Shown here: positions 19,261 to 32,882 of the stretch, in pieces | How positions within the stretch are numbered: position 1 is the stretch's first letter | Layout of the letters: the number at the start of each line of letters is the position of its first letter | From: Posidonia oceanica | Lineage: Eukaryota; Streptophyta; Magnoliopsida; Alismatales; Posidoniaceae | Direction: 5' to 3' | DNA: 64,000 nt | Assembly: GCA_037176725.1 (NCBI GenBank) | Contig: JAZBRS010000049.1 | Location: forward strand, 16,696,001 to 16,760,000 | The notes under the pieces: generated by a model | Databases searched by the model: none | What the model saw: only the letters and a program-made list of their open reading frames with translations | What the model was told of the DNA's origin: nothing | Position numbers and translations under genes: made by a program

Positions 19261-20995
19261 GAAAAGCCATGCGAATGCAAGAATGCAGAAAAAGATCAGA
19301 AGAGGCCAAAGGGGAGGCAAAACAACGTGTGTGTAAGAACAGACGTTGTTTAGGACCGCTCAGAGTAGGTGTGAAGACCTACGGAGGGGAGAGTGTGCAA
19401 ACGGAGGGATTACCACCTCTTTGCGACTGTTTCCCGTTGAACCGTTCCACGGTGTGTCTCGCACGCTGCCCAAAGCTCGCGATGCGATCGGATCGTGGAA
19501 GAGGGGGAAGAAAGTCACATTAAGTGATAAATCCAGGGAAAACACAACACAAAACACTCAGGGATACGCGAAATGGGGATTGGAAGATACAAGCAGAAAG
19601 GGGAGGCCCTATTCTACATGCTCAAAGAGACGGAAAGCGAAAACAAGGAAAACTGTGCAGATGGCATGCAAATGCATGCAATGCAGGGGTTCAGGAGGAC
19701 ATACCTGGAAATCCGGGGGCCTGATCTGAGATCTATCTGGTCCATGCTGAAGAACGCTTCGCTGCGGTCGCCTGGGCAGCTTACTTGCGAAGATCCAACG
19801 GCCGGATTGGAAGATATCGCAGCTTCAAGGTAGGAAAGCCAGAACAGGGGAGAAGAGCAGATCTAGGTGTTCAGGAGGCCCTAGGGATGTGCAAAAGGTC
19901 CTCCCAAGTGAAAGGGAGCTAAAAGGTGCTTAGTGTGTGCAAAGGGATGCTAAAATGCAAAGCTAAATGAATGCAGGATGCATGCAAGATGCAAGAAAAG
20001 ACAAGAGGGGAATTTTTAGAAAAACAGAGGTTCAAATGCCATTTTTGAAAAAGAAAAGGAGGCTAAAAGCAAATTTTCAAAAAGGATGGGGCCTACAGGA
20101 GAGAGTTTTGAAAACAGGAGAGGGCAGAGGGCTTTATTTTGCAAAAGATTGGGTTCAGAAAGCTATTTTGAAAAGAGGGTATGCATCAAAAGAAGTTTTG
20201 AAAACAAATGGAAATCAGAGTGTAATTTTGGAAAAAACTAGGGTCTAAAGTGCAAATTTTCCAGAAAACAGGGTTCTGGGAAGTCCGAGGATGCAAGTGG
20301 AGGGTCTACATGCAATTTTGTAAGCATAGGAGCTAAGATGCAACTTTAGGGGCAAAACAGTCTTTTTACATGGTTTTTAAAGGATGCAAGGACCTATGTG
20401 TGATTTTTGAATCATGCAGGGGTCAAATATGCAATTTTATATGGTAAACATGCTCTGAAATCAGAAGACAGGACTGATGTGCAATTTTTGAAAAAAAATA
20501 GGGTAGAAAATGCAATGCAATAAGCAAAAATACATGCAAAATGATTACTGTGCACTTAACAGGACCTACATGCAAAAATGAAAAAACCGAGGGACAAGTA
20601 TGCAATGCAGCATTCAAAAATTGAAAATGAAACCTAAGTTACTACAGTGCAGAGGATGAAAATGCAAAAATGAGAAAAAAACAGGGGGTCAGAATGCAAT
20701 ATGATATGGTAAAATTAATGCATTTAAATTAAATGAACTACTGCAGGACCTATGTGCAAATATTGAAAACAGAGGGGCTGATGCATAAAATTTTATAACT
20801 AAACAGCACAGTAAAAGGACTGAAAAGAAAATATTGAAAAACACAGACATTCAGAGCAATTTAGCATGGTTTTAAATAAAAAACATAGCAACTTAAATGA
20901 TAGAAGGACCAGAATGCAAAAATGAAAGAACTTAGGCTAAGCATGCAATATTCACCAAAAAACTATATTAATGCGAAAATAAATGCACAGTAATG

Positions 20996-21049
20996 GCCGG
21001 CGGAGACGAGCACTGTAGCAGTGAGCTACCAGAGCTCGCGACCGCCGGC
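20996..21049 (-). other. Mid-LTR hairpin (D)
   Basis: The outer arms GCCGGCGG and CCGCCGGC pair. Inside them CGAGC pairs with GCTCG, then CTG/CAG and TAGC/GCTA close a five-base loop. This is the longest version of the hairpin in the window. Confidence 0.75.
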
Positions 21050-24000
21050 ACAGGGAGGCTGTGGAGGCGCGGACGATCGGAAGAGGTGCTCCCGACGCTG
21101 ACGGAGGTCTGACAGCGATTGGCGGAGGTCGACGCGGACTGGAACGAGCTGGAGCGGTCGCCGGAGGTCTGCAGAGCTTCAGAAGCTTCGTCCGGCCGAC
21201 CGACGCAGCGATGCTGCGTTCTGAGGGCCGGAGAACGTTCCTGAGACCCGTGCGGACCTGAGGCAACCACCGGAGCTGCGTTCCGCGGCCCGGAGCGACG
21301 AGACGACCGGAGAACTGCGCTGGAGAAGACGACCGGAGCGGCGAGCAGAAACAGGGCAGGAGGGCCGGGAACCTACTTCTAAGGGGCTAAGAAGTAACAG
21401 GGGAAGAAGAGGGAGCTGAGGGTATAGGGAATTACCTGGCTCCGCGTCTGAAACGTCCTCCCGACCTCAGCAGTTCCGGAGCTGGCCGGCGACGTTCGTC
21501 CAGTCGCTGCGGTGGTCGTCGGGCACTCGCGGAGGTTGGAGCTGCTTCAGGACGATCTTCCGGTGCTTCCCAGACGTCCGGACGCGAGCTTCGAAGCTCG
21601 GGCTAAGATCTGGCAATTTTTGGGTTCAGCAAAGTGACTGGAGGTGGGTGGGACTGTTGCTGCTCGTCGGACTGGATGGAGCCCTCCGGGAAGTTGCTGG
21701 GAGCTCGAGGAGTGGATCTAGATGATTGGCTTGGATTTCTGGAGAGTGTGGAGTGAGATAGGAGATTGGGTTCGTTTCTGGTCTGAAGGAGGGGTAAGTG
21801 TTTGTGGTGAAGATTTCGGTCTGTGATGGGGGAGAAGGCTAAAGGCTAGGTGTTTCTGAAAGGTGGAGGTCAGGCGAGTAACTTAGGAAGATTTGGGAAG
21901 GTAGGACAGTCTGTGGTGGTGGGAATTCCGAAATGGGTTGGAGTTGGCTTGCAGTTAGCCTCTGCAGTGGATTCAGGTGAACTGGGGTGGTTCTGAGGGG
22001 TGGAATGGCCGGGAAATGGTGGGAGGGGATTGCTGGGTTTCTGGGTGAACTTGGGGGATCAAAATGGAAGGGAATTCGAGGCTGGAACGGGCTGGTTTCA
22101 GGGGAGAAAGAAGGGGAAGTTCTACTGAATTCAGAGGGTGAAGGAGTGGGAAGTTTGCTTGGGAATTCTCTGGATTTCAGCTCTCTCTCTCGGACGGCAA
22201 AAAAAGGCAATGAAGGGGGTCGAATGCTGAGGCTTTATCAGCTGCTCTCCGGCTTGCTCGCGCGCTCTGGAATTCGAATTCCACCGGCGCGATCCACTGC
22301 TGCTGAGGGAGACAAGCAGCCGGCGAGACAATAGGCAGTTAAAGCCTCCCAGAAAAGGTGCTGAGAGGAGAGGAGGTCGAGGCGAACTGGTGCTGGATTG
22401 GACGGAGAGGGAAGAAGTTAAATTTAAAAACGGGGAGGGAGTCCTGTGCAGCTTCGCGGGAGGAGAAGGAAGAAGCTGAGGGAGAAGAAGGAAGAAGAAG
22501 GAGGAAGAAGGCGGGCCGGACTGCTGTGGGCCGAGAAAAATGAAAAAGAAATAAAGGAGGAAGGGAGAAACGGGCCAACGGGCCCAGTAAGGAAGAAAAG
22601 GAAAGAAAAATGGAAAAGAAAAATGGGAAAGAAGGAAGAAAGAGAGGGAGAAGTGAGGAAATAAAATTGGGAAAAATAAACTAAAAATAAATAAAAATAC
22701 TAGAAAGGTTGTGTTGTGAATTAGGATTTTAATTAGATTTTTTAATGACCATTTTGGATTGATTAATGTGTTTTGGGCTTGATTAGGGTTTTAGGGCTTT
22801 GGTTTTGCTTTTAATTAGTTTTCACTTGATTAAGTGTTTGTTAAACCTTTTTTAAATTGTTTTAAAAATTGTGTTTCCCTTGTTAGATACTTAGGACATT
22901 GATTAGGATTTTTTAGGATTTATTTTCGTATTAATCAGGATTGGTTTTAGGTTTTTAAGTCTTAGTCTTCTTAGGGTTTTCTTTTCTTAAGTCTTTTTGA
23001 GTTATATTTGATTTTTATTTGTTGATTTTTCTTGATGTTTTTAGTTAGGTTTCTCTTGTCTGATTAGGTGTTTTTAGGTCTTTTAAATGTGTTTTTCTTT
23101 TCCTTTTAATTAAGTTTTTTAATTTGTTTTTTCTTAGGTTTGTTAGGTTAAGTCTTTTGCTTCTTTAATTACTTGTTTTAATGTTTGTTTTTTGATTCTT
23201 CTTTTTAGGGTTTGTTTTTTAATTCTTCTGATGGGGTTTTTACTCTTGGTGGGTTTTGATTTCATTTTAGTTTTTTTTCTTGATTTTTCAGTGTTTTCTT
23301 TTGATTTGTTTTGCATTTTTTAGCTTACATGCTTGGTTTTCCTTTTAGCTTGATTTAGTTAAGTTTAGGTTTTTAATTGCTTGTTTAATGTTTTTTAATT
23401 GTTTTTCTTAGGGTTCTGATTTGTTTCTTTTATGTTTTGGGGTTTTACAGATTTTTAGGGGTTTTTATGGATTTTTGCAAAAGAGAGAAAAGGAAAAGAG
23501 AAGGAGGAAAGAAATGGAAAAAAGAGGGAGATAAAAGGAAAAGAGATAGGTTGAAGGAAAAAGATTTTTTGAAAATTAGGGAAAGTGTTAAAAATAAAGT
23601 AAAAATAGGAATAAGATAGAGGAAGGATAGAAGCACAAAGGGGGCCCACAGTCAAGCAAGAAAAGGAGCAAGAAGGGGATGAAAAGAGAGATGATAATCA
23701 GGAGAGAGAGAGGAGAGAGAAAATGATAATCCCGGAGAGAGAAAAGGATAATTTGGGTGAATGGAGGTCTTAAAGGTCTTGGAATGGGATGAAAATTGGT
23801 GAGTGGGCAGCCTAGGGTTTGAGGTGTTGGTTCTGAAGTTTTGGTTTGATTCTAAGAAGGTTTTGGAGGGGTTTTGAGGTGTAGAAAAGGGGAGTTTTGC
23901 CTAGGTTTTCTAGGGTTTTTGGGAATGGTCTAATGTTTGAGATTTTCTAAGTTCTTGGGCAAGTTTGCTAAGTGGGTGTTGGTGGGTTTTCCTATGGATT

Positions 24001-24166
24001 TTGGTTAGGTTTTGAGCTTGGGAAGAGGGGTAAAGGCTTAGGTCAAGTTGGCTTGATTTTGAAGGGTAAAGAAGAGGGTTAGGGTTTGGTTTTGGTTTAG
24101 GTTTGAGTCCAGCAATCACCAGGAGGGCTCCAAGTGGTCCAAGCCTGCCAAGATGGGGTGTCAACA

Positions 24167-27076
24167 GGATCGTGCCGGCACAAGAACTGAACTGGGTACG
24201 CCATCATGTAATGCCTCAGTTTCTGTGCGGCCCAGACAAGGGACAGACAAGTCTTCTCCATCGTGCTGTACCTGGCCTCGCATTCATTGAACTTCTTGCT
24301 CAGGTAGTAGATGGCGCGCTCCTTCCTACCAGATTCATCGTGTTGGCCCAAGACGGCACCCATGGAGTGCTGTGTGGTAGAAAGGTAGAGGAGCAAGGGT
24401 CTTCCTTGCGTGGGAGGGACCAGGACAGGAGGTTTGACCAGCAGTTGCTTGATTTTATCAAATGCGGCCTGGCACTCCTCGTTCCAGTTGATTTGTGCGT
24501 TTTTCTTCAGGAGTTTGAAAATAGGCTCGCAGATGGGCGTAAGCTGTGCAATGAAGCGACTGATATACTGTAAACGCCCAAGTAGGCCTCGAACCTCCTT
24601 CTCGGTTCTAGGGGGTGGCATGTCCACGATGGCTTTTGCTTTCAACGGGTCCACTTCAATCCCCTTTTGGCTAACAATGTAGCCCAGAAGTTTGCCAGAT
24701 GAAACCCCAAACACGCATTTACTGGGGTTAAGCCTCAGTCTGTATTTTCTCAAACGGTCAAAGAGCTTCTTCAGGCAAGTAAGGTGATCCTCAGGCTCTT
24801 TGGTCTTCACAATCATGTCATCTACATAGACCTCCACTTCTTGGTGCATGAGGTCGTGAAAAAGGGTGGTCATGGCCCTCTGATAAGTTGCGCCAGCATT
24901 CTTCAACCCAAACGGCATGACTTGATAACAGAAGACCCCCCAGGGGGTGATGAAGGAAGTCTTTTCCAAGTCTTCTTCTGCCATCTTGATCTGATTATAG
25001 CCGGAGAAGCCGTCCATAAAGGATAGCATCTTGTGGCCCGCAGTGTTGTCGACTAGGACGTCAATGTGAGGCAATGGGAAATCATCCTTGGGAATCGCCT
25101 TATTCAGGTCCTTGTAGTCGATACATATCCGGATCCGGCCATCCTTCTTGGGCACTGGCACGATGTCGCAAGTCACTCAGGGTAAAGGACGACCTTCAGA
25201 AAATTGACATTGAGCTGCTTCATTATCTCTTCCTTGATCATAAGCAGCCACTGTGGTCGCCATCTTCTCAGTTTCTGCTTTACTGGCTTGGCGTCTGGCT
25301 TCAAGGGCAAGTTATGGACCACTATTTCGACATCAAGGCCAACCATGTCTTCATAAGTCCAGGCGAAGACATCTGCATACTCTTTCAGGAACGCAATGAA
25401 TTCTATTCTGGCCTGGGGTGACAGTAGGGCACTAATGCGAACTTCTTTGGTTTCTTCGGCTGTGCCGAGGTTGACAACCTCCGTTTCTTCCTCAACATGC
25501 AGGTTGGGACCTTCTGGATCATCGTCATAGGGCCGGAACTCGGGCGATGGGTCATCATTCTCATCCTCGCCTGTATTGTCTTCTTCTCCGTATGCAACAA
25601 GTTCCAAGAGGATCTCCTTTTCGAATGTGGGGTTTGTTACATCGAAGGAGTGTAGATGTTTTGCTTCTTGGCCCTGGTGATGCCTCAGGATGGTCACGCC
25701 TACTCGAGTGTTTCTGTATCCCTGGTGCGCGACCTCTGTCCTGGTGACTTCCCCTATCTGTTCTGTTACTGATGATACTGCTGCATGCTCTGCTGATACT
25801 ACTGAAGGCCTTGCCAATTCTGCGACTGATACTGCTGATGGCCCTGCTACTGAGACTACTGACAACTCTGTTACTGATTCTACTTTCTGTTCTGTTACTG
25901 CTGCTGCGTGATCTGCTGGTGCTTCCTCCTCTGAGTCTGCTAATGTGCTTGTGGAGGGCATGTCGGACTGGCGGCTGACCTGGATACTGCCACTCGCTAT
26001 CTTGCCCAAGTGAGGCATGTGCTGCACGAGCCACCTAGACCCTCCTTCTGGTTGAAGGGTAATGAACTCGTCTGGTCTAGGGGAGTTCGGCATTACTGAG
26101 TTTTCTTCCAGGGCCATGATGGAGGTGTGGTCCTCTCGCAGAGGAGGATCCGTAACTACGGCTTTTCCTTTCCTCTCTACGGCTCGGTGTTGTGCCAGGT
26201 CTTCTGCTATGGATTCGAGCTGTTCTTGGTAGAGTAGCTCCAAATCAGACATCCATGAATCGACCTAGGCTTCTATCGCCCCTCCTTCTTCCTCATTTGA
26301 GGGTGAGTCGACGTAGTAGGCACCGAGGGCCTGCGGCACTGGCTCGGCTGCAAGATGGATTGCTGTCCCTGGTATTTGCGTGGTCTGACTCACGGGCGCG
26401 CCAGATAGCGATGGCCTCGGCATGGGAGATCCAGACAGGCTGGTCAGCGGGGCCACAGATGGGTACGCTGCCAGGGTTACTGTCGCAGTCCGAGGGTAGG
26501 TAGAGGTGCTCTTCTGGAGGCTCAAGGGCCGGGAGACTGTGATGTTCAGCTGGTTCTCTGCGACTGGTGATGATGGTGAGAGCGCGGCCTCTGACGCCAT
26601 AGGGTCCTGCCATGAGGGTTGCTGTTCGACGGCAGGAGAATGCGTGACTGACTGAGCTGACGGCATTGCCTGAGATGTGGTTACTGAAAAGGGCTGAGTC
26701 ACGCTGCTAACTGGACTCAGTGATTGACCCTCCTGAGAGGGTGACAGTTGTACATATGCGACAGCGGTTGCGGGCGGACTGACTGACTGCGCCTGAGTTG
26801 GTACTGGTGATGCTGACAAGACTGCAGGAAGATCAGAGACTGTCAAATCTGCCAAAGGTTCTGCCAAATCTGCTGCTTTATAATCTGTGGAAGGAAGGGC
26901 CAGACAAACCGACCGAGGTGCTGTTGAGTTGGGCTGGCTTTCGCTGTTGTGCTAGACTGTTCCTCATCCGAGTAGTAGTCCTCAACGCAGACCCAGTCCT
27001 CTTCCAGTGACGGAGAGCTTTGGCATGGCTCCGACGGCACTACGGCTTGAACAGCACTTGAACCCAGGATACCCGC
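24167..27076 (-). pseudogene. pol: Decayed pol segment of B: linker, RT and start of RNase H
   Basis: Homologous to the A polyprotein from just after the protease to the first RNase H-like domain. The acidic segment with DWVCVEDYY follows the C insertion point; a frameshift lies near 26.9 kb. A TAG (26265-26267) replaces a Gln codon of the linker. A TGA (25173-25175) replaces a Trp just before RT, with a one-base deletion right after it. RT itself then reads open, including the YVDD motif and the MPFGLKNAGATYQR stretch. It ends in the CRHDP segment where D inserted. It cannot give a full pol product. Confidence 0.92.
27072..27076. repeat. Target site duplication of C, left copy
   Basis: CCCGC, identical to 53538-53542 on the other side of C. 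Confidence 0.95.
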
Positions 27077-27696
27077 TGTAGCAATCCCGATCGGAATCAG
27101 GCTCGCTATTAGCGGCGATTGGATCCGAGGAAGAGGCTCAACTCGAAAACACTTAAAATCGAGGAAAAAAAGGAAGATAAGACAAATCAGAGTCGCCACC
27201 ATGTCTATTAACGGAAGACAGGGAAAACCGGGGAAATGCGTGGATTGAACACGCAAAACCAAGCAAAAAATGCAAAGCAAAGCAATGCAAGGGAAAACAA
27301 ATGCAAATGCAAGCAAATGAGATGACTCTAGCCTAGGATAAGGCGATATGGTCATTGCGGGCCAAAAGACAGGGCAAGGACTCCTATTACGTGCGGGGAA
27401 GGTGTTAGGCACCCCCGACACGCCCGAGAATTGGTCTTTCTAGGCTTACGCTCGCATACGCAGGGAAATGGAGGTCTGAATGCCTATGTGCCTAAATGAA
27501 TGCTCAAGGTGTGCTCTAAGTGGAAGGATGCAAAGCAAGGAAGTAAACGTGCTGTCTAAGTGCTCAGCTACGCTGTCTGTGTTCCGAACCAGGCGAAACC
27601 CAGCTCGTGAGAACTCCAAGCAGTAAGCATCACGGCCCTATATGCAAATGCAAGCGAAAAAAGCAAAACAACGGGAAAACCATGCAATGCGATCGA

Positions 27697-27990
27697 CATG
27701 CAAGAGGAAACGGCATAAAACGCGCAAAACGAGGCAAGGAACGAAAACGGCACGTGAAACGGTGCAAAAAGACAAGATCGGCACGTAAAACGGCGTGAAA
27801 GACAAAGTAGGCACGCAAAACGGTGCCAAAACGAAAGCAGATGCGCAAAACAGCGTAAAAGAGAAAGGGGGCACGCAAAACGGTGCCAAAACGAGAGCGA
27901 ACGCGCAAAACAGCGCAAAAGAGAAAGCAGGCACGCAAAATGGTGCCAAAGCGAGAGTGGGCACACAAAACGGTGCCAAAAGCAGCGAAA
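27697..27990 (-). repeat. 30-bp monomer array, alternating two-monomer form (C 3' LTR)
   Basis: Monomers of 30 bp alternate between a GGCACGCAAAACGGTGCC type and a GCGCAAAACAGCG type, giving a 60-bp higher-order unit. This differs from the 90-bp unit in A. The 5' LTR of C has the same array at about 48340-48635. Confidence 0.85.
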
Positions 27991-29734
27991 CAAAAACCTC
28001 GAAAAAGCTATGCAAATGCTAATGCAAAGAAAGAGATTGGAAGAAGTAAAAGGAGAAGTAGAACAACGCATGTGTGAGAACAGGCGCTGTCCAGGGCCAC
28101 ACAGAGTAGGTGTGAAGACCTACAAAGGGGAGAAGTGAGCAAATGGAGGGATTACCACTTTTTTGTGACCGTTTCCCACTAAACCGTTCCACGAAGTGTC
28201 TCGCACGCTACCCAAAGCTCGCAGCGCGATCAGATCATGGAAAAGGGGGAAGAAGGTCGCATTAAGTGGCGAATCTAGGGAAGACACAACACAAAACCCT
28301 TGGGGAAACGCGAAACGAGGATCGGAGTTGATAGACAAGAAGAGGAGGCCCTATTCTACATGCTCAAAGAGATAGAAAGCGAAAACAAAGCAAAGAATGC
28401 AAATGGCATGCGAATGAATGCAATGCAGGGGTTCCGGAGGACATACCTGGAAATCCTGGGGCCTGATCATAAATCTATTTGGTCCATGCTGAAGAGCGCT
28501 TTGCTGCGGTCGCCTGGGCAGCTTACTTGAGAAGATCCAACGGCCGGATCGGAAGATATCGCAGCTTCAAGGTAGAAGGGCCAGAACAGGGGAGAAGAAC
28601 AGATCTAAGTGTTCAGGAGGTCCTAGGGGTGTGCAAAAGGTCCTCCCAAGTGAAGCGGAGCTAAAAGGTGCTTAGTGTGTGCGAAGGGATGCTAAAATGC
28701 AAAGCTAAATGAATGCAAGATGCATGCAAAAGCAAGAAGAGGCAAGAAGGGAAATTTTGGAAAAAACAGGGATTCAGATGCATTTTTGAAAAGAGAAGGG
28801 GGCTAAATGCAAATTTTTGAAAAGGATGGGGCCCACAAAGGAGAGTTTTGAAAACAGGAGAAGGCAGAGGGTTATTTTGCAAAAGACTGGGTTCAGAAAG
28901 CCATTTTGAAAAGAGGGTATGCATCAGAAGAAGTTTTGAAGGCAAATGGAAATCAGAGTGCAATTTTGAAAAATTCTGGGGTCTAAAGTGCAATTTTTCC
29001 AGAAAACAGGGTTCTGGGGAGTCCGGGAATGCAAGTAGAGGGTCTACATGCAATTTTGTAAGCATGGGAGCTAAGATGCAACTTTAGGGGCAAAACAGTC
29101 TTTTTACATGGTTTTAAAAGGATACAAGGACCTATGTGTCATTTTTAAAACATGCAAGGGTCAAACATGCAATTTTATATGCAAAACATGCTCTGAAAAC
29201 AGAAAGACAGGACTGATGTGCAACTTTTGGGAAAAACAGGGTTCAAAATGCAATGTAATAAGCTAAAATGCATGCAAAATGATTACTGTGCATTTAAAAA
29301 GGACCTATATGCAAAAATAAAAAAACAGGAGGCAAAATATGCAATGCAGTATGCAAAAATCAAAAATGAAACCTAAGTTGCTACAATGCATGGACCTAAA
29401 TGTAAAAACAGTAAAACATGGGGATACAGAATGCAATATGATATGGTAAACTATATGCAATTAAATGGTCTGATTTGAAACAGGACCTATATGCAAAAAT
29501 TGAAAACAGAGGGATTAAAACATAAAAAATTACAACTACACAGCACAGTAAAAGGATCGGAATGTAAATACAGAAAAATAGGAATAAATGAAGCAATTTA
29601 GCATGGTATTAAATTTAAAACTAAGCAGATTAAACATCCTGAGGACCAGAATGCAAAAATGAAGCAACTTAGGGCAAACATGCAATATTCACACAGAAAC
29701 TATATTACTGGAAAAATAACTAAACAGTAATCTA

Positions 29735-29786
29735 CCGGCGGTGAGAGGTACTGTAGCAGTGAGCCACCGGACCTCAGCACCGCCGG
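29735..29786 (-). other. Mid-LTR hairpin (C 3' LTR)
   Basis: CCGGCGGTG pairs with CACCGCCGG and GAGGT pairs with ACCTC. The inner core is the same TAGC-type hairpin, partly through G-T pairs. The inner-stem letters differ from D on both arms. Confidence 0.7.
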
Positions 29787-32700
29787 CACAGAGGGCTTGA
29801 GGAGACGCAGGAGGGCGGAGGCTGCTGCCGGCGTTCGTGCGGAGCTTCGGAGACCATCGGGGCGTCGTTCCGTCGGCTGGAGCATCTGGACGACCGGAGG
29901 CCGGTGCCGGAGAAGACGACCTGTCCGGCGAGTCGAGGACGGAGCAGGAGGATCGGAGCCTTGCTTCTGGACGGCGGGAAAGCAGCAGAGGGAGGAGAGA
30001 GAGCGGAGAAAGTGAGAAATTACCTATCTTCGCGCCTGGAATGCGCTCCCGACCTCGGCAGTGTCGGAACTGGCCGGCGATGGCTGTCTGGTTGCAGCGG
30101 CGATCTCCAGCGGCTCGCGGTGGCTGGGACTCCTTCAGGACGATCTCCCGGTGCTCCCCGAGTGATCGGACCGAGCTTCTGCAGCTCGAGCGGAGAAATG
30201 GATTTTGTGGGTTGTCAGTAAGCAGCCGGAGGTGGGGGGCCTTGTCTGCTGCTCGTCCGGCGGAGTGGAGCCTTCCGGGGGGTTGCTGGGAGTCTGGAGA
30301 GGGGATTTAGGTGATCGGAGCGGTTTTCTGGAGAGTGCGGAAGGAATTTGAGAGTCGGGTCGATTTTGGGTCTGTGGTCAGCTAAGGTGTTTGTTGTGGA
30401 GTTCAGAAGCTGTGGTGGATGGTTGGGTTCGAGGTCGGAGGCTCTGGAAAGGTGGTGGTTCAGGGATTGTTTGGGTGGATTTTGGGAGAAGGCTGTAGGC
30501 TGAAGTGGAGGGAATTGCTGAAGGAGGAGTGTTGGGTTGCAGTGGTGATTAGGTGGAGTTTCAGGGCGGTTTTAGGTGGTGAAAAGGCAATGGGATGGCG
30601 GGAGATGAAGGCTGGTAGTTGGGTGAGATTGGGGAAGCAACTGGGAGAAGAATGGAGGTTGTGAAGGTTGCTGGATTATGGGAAAAAGGAGAGGAGGATT
30701 TTCTGAATTTTGGGAAAGAAACGGGAGAGGTTTCAGGAGTGGGAATGGTCTGGGATTTGGTTTTCTCTCCGGGGTGCTAAGGGAGACTCACCGGCTCTCT
30801 CCCACTGCTCTCTTCTCTCTGGAATTGGAGGGTGAATAGGGGGAGGGAAGAAGGTCGCTCAGGTGGGGAAGATGCAATGGAATTCCTCCCTGGGATGCTC
30901 TCCACTCTCAGGACGACGCCAAAGCTCTCTCCCTGAAGGAGGAAGAAGGAGCGGAAGGTTTTGTTCGAGTGGGAGCACTCGAATGCAATTGCAGGAGGTG
31001 GCTTGAGAAGGCTGGTTGCAGGAGATTGGCAGCAATCGACAGGGAGTTGGCAGCTGTGGCAATGAGGAGTAGGCTGGCGAGAGGCGTGGCCTAGGGAGCT
31101 GCAAACGCCGAAAGGTGGAGCGAAGGCAGAGGAAGAGTGCTGCAACGGGCGGCCGGCTATGAGAGGGTGAGTCTGCAGAGGAAGCGTGCTGAGATTTCAA
31201 AATCAGAGAGGGAAGGAGAGGAGGAAGAAGAAGCAAGGTGCTGCTGTTGGCAGAAAGAAATGAAAGAAAGGAAGAAAGGAAGAAGGGAGGAGGGATCAGG
31301 GGCCTGACGAGCTAGAGAAAAAAAGAAAAAAAATAAAGAGGAAGGAGAGAAACGGGCTGACGGGCCCAGCAAGGAAAAAAGGAAATAAAAATGAGAAAGA
31401 AGAAAGAAAGAGAGGGAAAAGAAGAGAAATAAAATAGGAAAAAATAAATTAAAAATACTAGAAAGGTTGTGTTGTGAGTTAGGATTTTAATTAGATTTTT
31501 TTAATGACTGTTTTGGGTTAATTAGTGTGTTTTGGGCTTGATTAGGGTTTTAGGGTTTTGTTTTGTTCTTAATTTGTTTTCCACTTGATTAAATGTTTGT
31601 TAAATCTTTTAAATTGTTTTTTAATTTGTATTTTTCTTGTTAAGCACTTAGGATGTTTAATTAGGATTTTTAAGATTTATTTTTATATTGATTAGAATGG
31701 GTTTTGGGCTTTTTAGTTCTAGCCTTTTAGGTTTTTCTTTCTTAAGTCTTTTGAATTAGGTTTTGATTTTTTATTTGTTAATTTTTCTTGATGTTTTTTT
31801 TAATTAGGTTTCTCTTGTCTGATTAAGTGTTTTTTAAGTCTTTTAATGTGTTCTTCATTTTTTTTTTTTTAATTAAGTCCTTAGGTTGTTTTTTTCTTAG
31901 GCTTGTTAGGTTAGGCTTTTTCTTTCATTAATTGTTTATCTTAGGGTTTTAATTGTTTTACTTCTTTTTAGGGTTTGTTTTTTTTAATTCTTTCGATAGA
32001 GTTTTCACTTTAGGTTGCTTTTGATTTTATTTCAGTTTTTTTTTCTTTGATTTTACAGTATTTTCTTTTAGTTTGTTTTGCATTTTTTAGTTTGCATGCT
32101 TGATTTCTTTTTTAGCTTGATTTAGTTAAGTTTGAGTTTTTAATTGTTTGTTTAATGTTTTTTAATTATTTTTCTTAGAACTCTGATTTGTTTCTTTTAT
32201 GTTTTGGGGTTTTACGGATTTTTAGGGATTTTTATGGGTTTTTGCAAAAGAGAGAAAAGGGAAAGAGAAGGAGGAAAGGAATGGAAAAAGAGGGAAGTAA
32301 AAGGAAAAGAGATAGGTTTGAGGGAAATGATTTTTAAAATTCAGGGAAAATGCTAAAAATAAAATAAAAATAGGAATAAGATAGAGAAAGGATAGAAGTA
32401 CAAAGGGGGCCCACAGCCAAGCCAGAAAGAGAACAAGAGGGTGATGAAAAGAGGGATGATAATCAGGAGAGAGAAAACGATAATTTGGGCAAATGAGAGG
32501 CTTAGAGGTCTTGGAATGGGATGAAAGTTGGAGAGTGGGTAGTCTAGGGTTTGAGGAGCTGGCTCTGAAGTTTTGGTTTGATTCCAAGGAGGTTTTGGAG
32601 GGGTTTTAAGGTGTAGAAAAAGGGGAGTTTTACCTAGGTTTTCTAGGATTTTTGGGAATGGTCTTGATTTGAATTTTTGCGGGTTTTTGGGTAGGTTTGC

Positions 32701-32882
32701 TAAGTCATCAGGGGTGAGTTTTCCTGTGGATTTTGGTCAGGTTTTGAGCTTGGGAAGAGGGGTAAAGGCTTAGGTCAAGTTTGGCTGGTTTTGAAGGGTA
32801 AAGAAGAGGGTTAGGGTTTGGTTTGGTTTGAGTTTGAGTCCAGCAGTCACTAGGAGGGCTCCAAATGGTCCAAGCCTGCCAA

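Larger units (their letters stand above)
17795..24166 (-). mobile_element. Element D: 5' end of a related retrotransposon
   Basis: Minus-strand element represented by its 5' LTR, primer binding site and 518 bp of leader. Its left side is interrupted by element A; its LTR start abuts B's pol at 24166/24167. The rest of D should resume left of A's 5' LTR, beyond the window. It is not a solo LTR, because primer site and leader follow the LTR. Expected target duplication: GGATC (24167-24171). Confidence 0.88.
18332..24166 (-). repeat. 5' LTR of D, 5835 bp
   Basis: Runs from TGTTGACACC (right end at 24166) to ...GATCGCTACA (left end at 18332) on the minus strand. It has the same block order as the other LTRs: AT-rich block at about 22650-23640, GC-rich block at about 21000-22350, TGCAT quasi-repeats at about 20000-20960, monomer array at about 18930-19260, TATA-like site at about 18900. 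It lacks the 44-bp segment near the LTR end that A and B have. Confidence 0.92.

Noticed and set aside
18332..24166. Solo LTR interpretation for D
   Set aside because: A perfect primer binding site and 500 bp of family leader follow the LTR, so it is the 5' end of an interrupted element.
27077..27421. N-terminal part of the ORF that runs from the C LTR into B's linker
   Set aside because: It is a chance fusion across the C insertion point; the LTR-encoded part has no homologue in intact elements.
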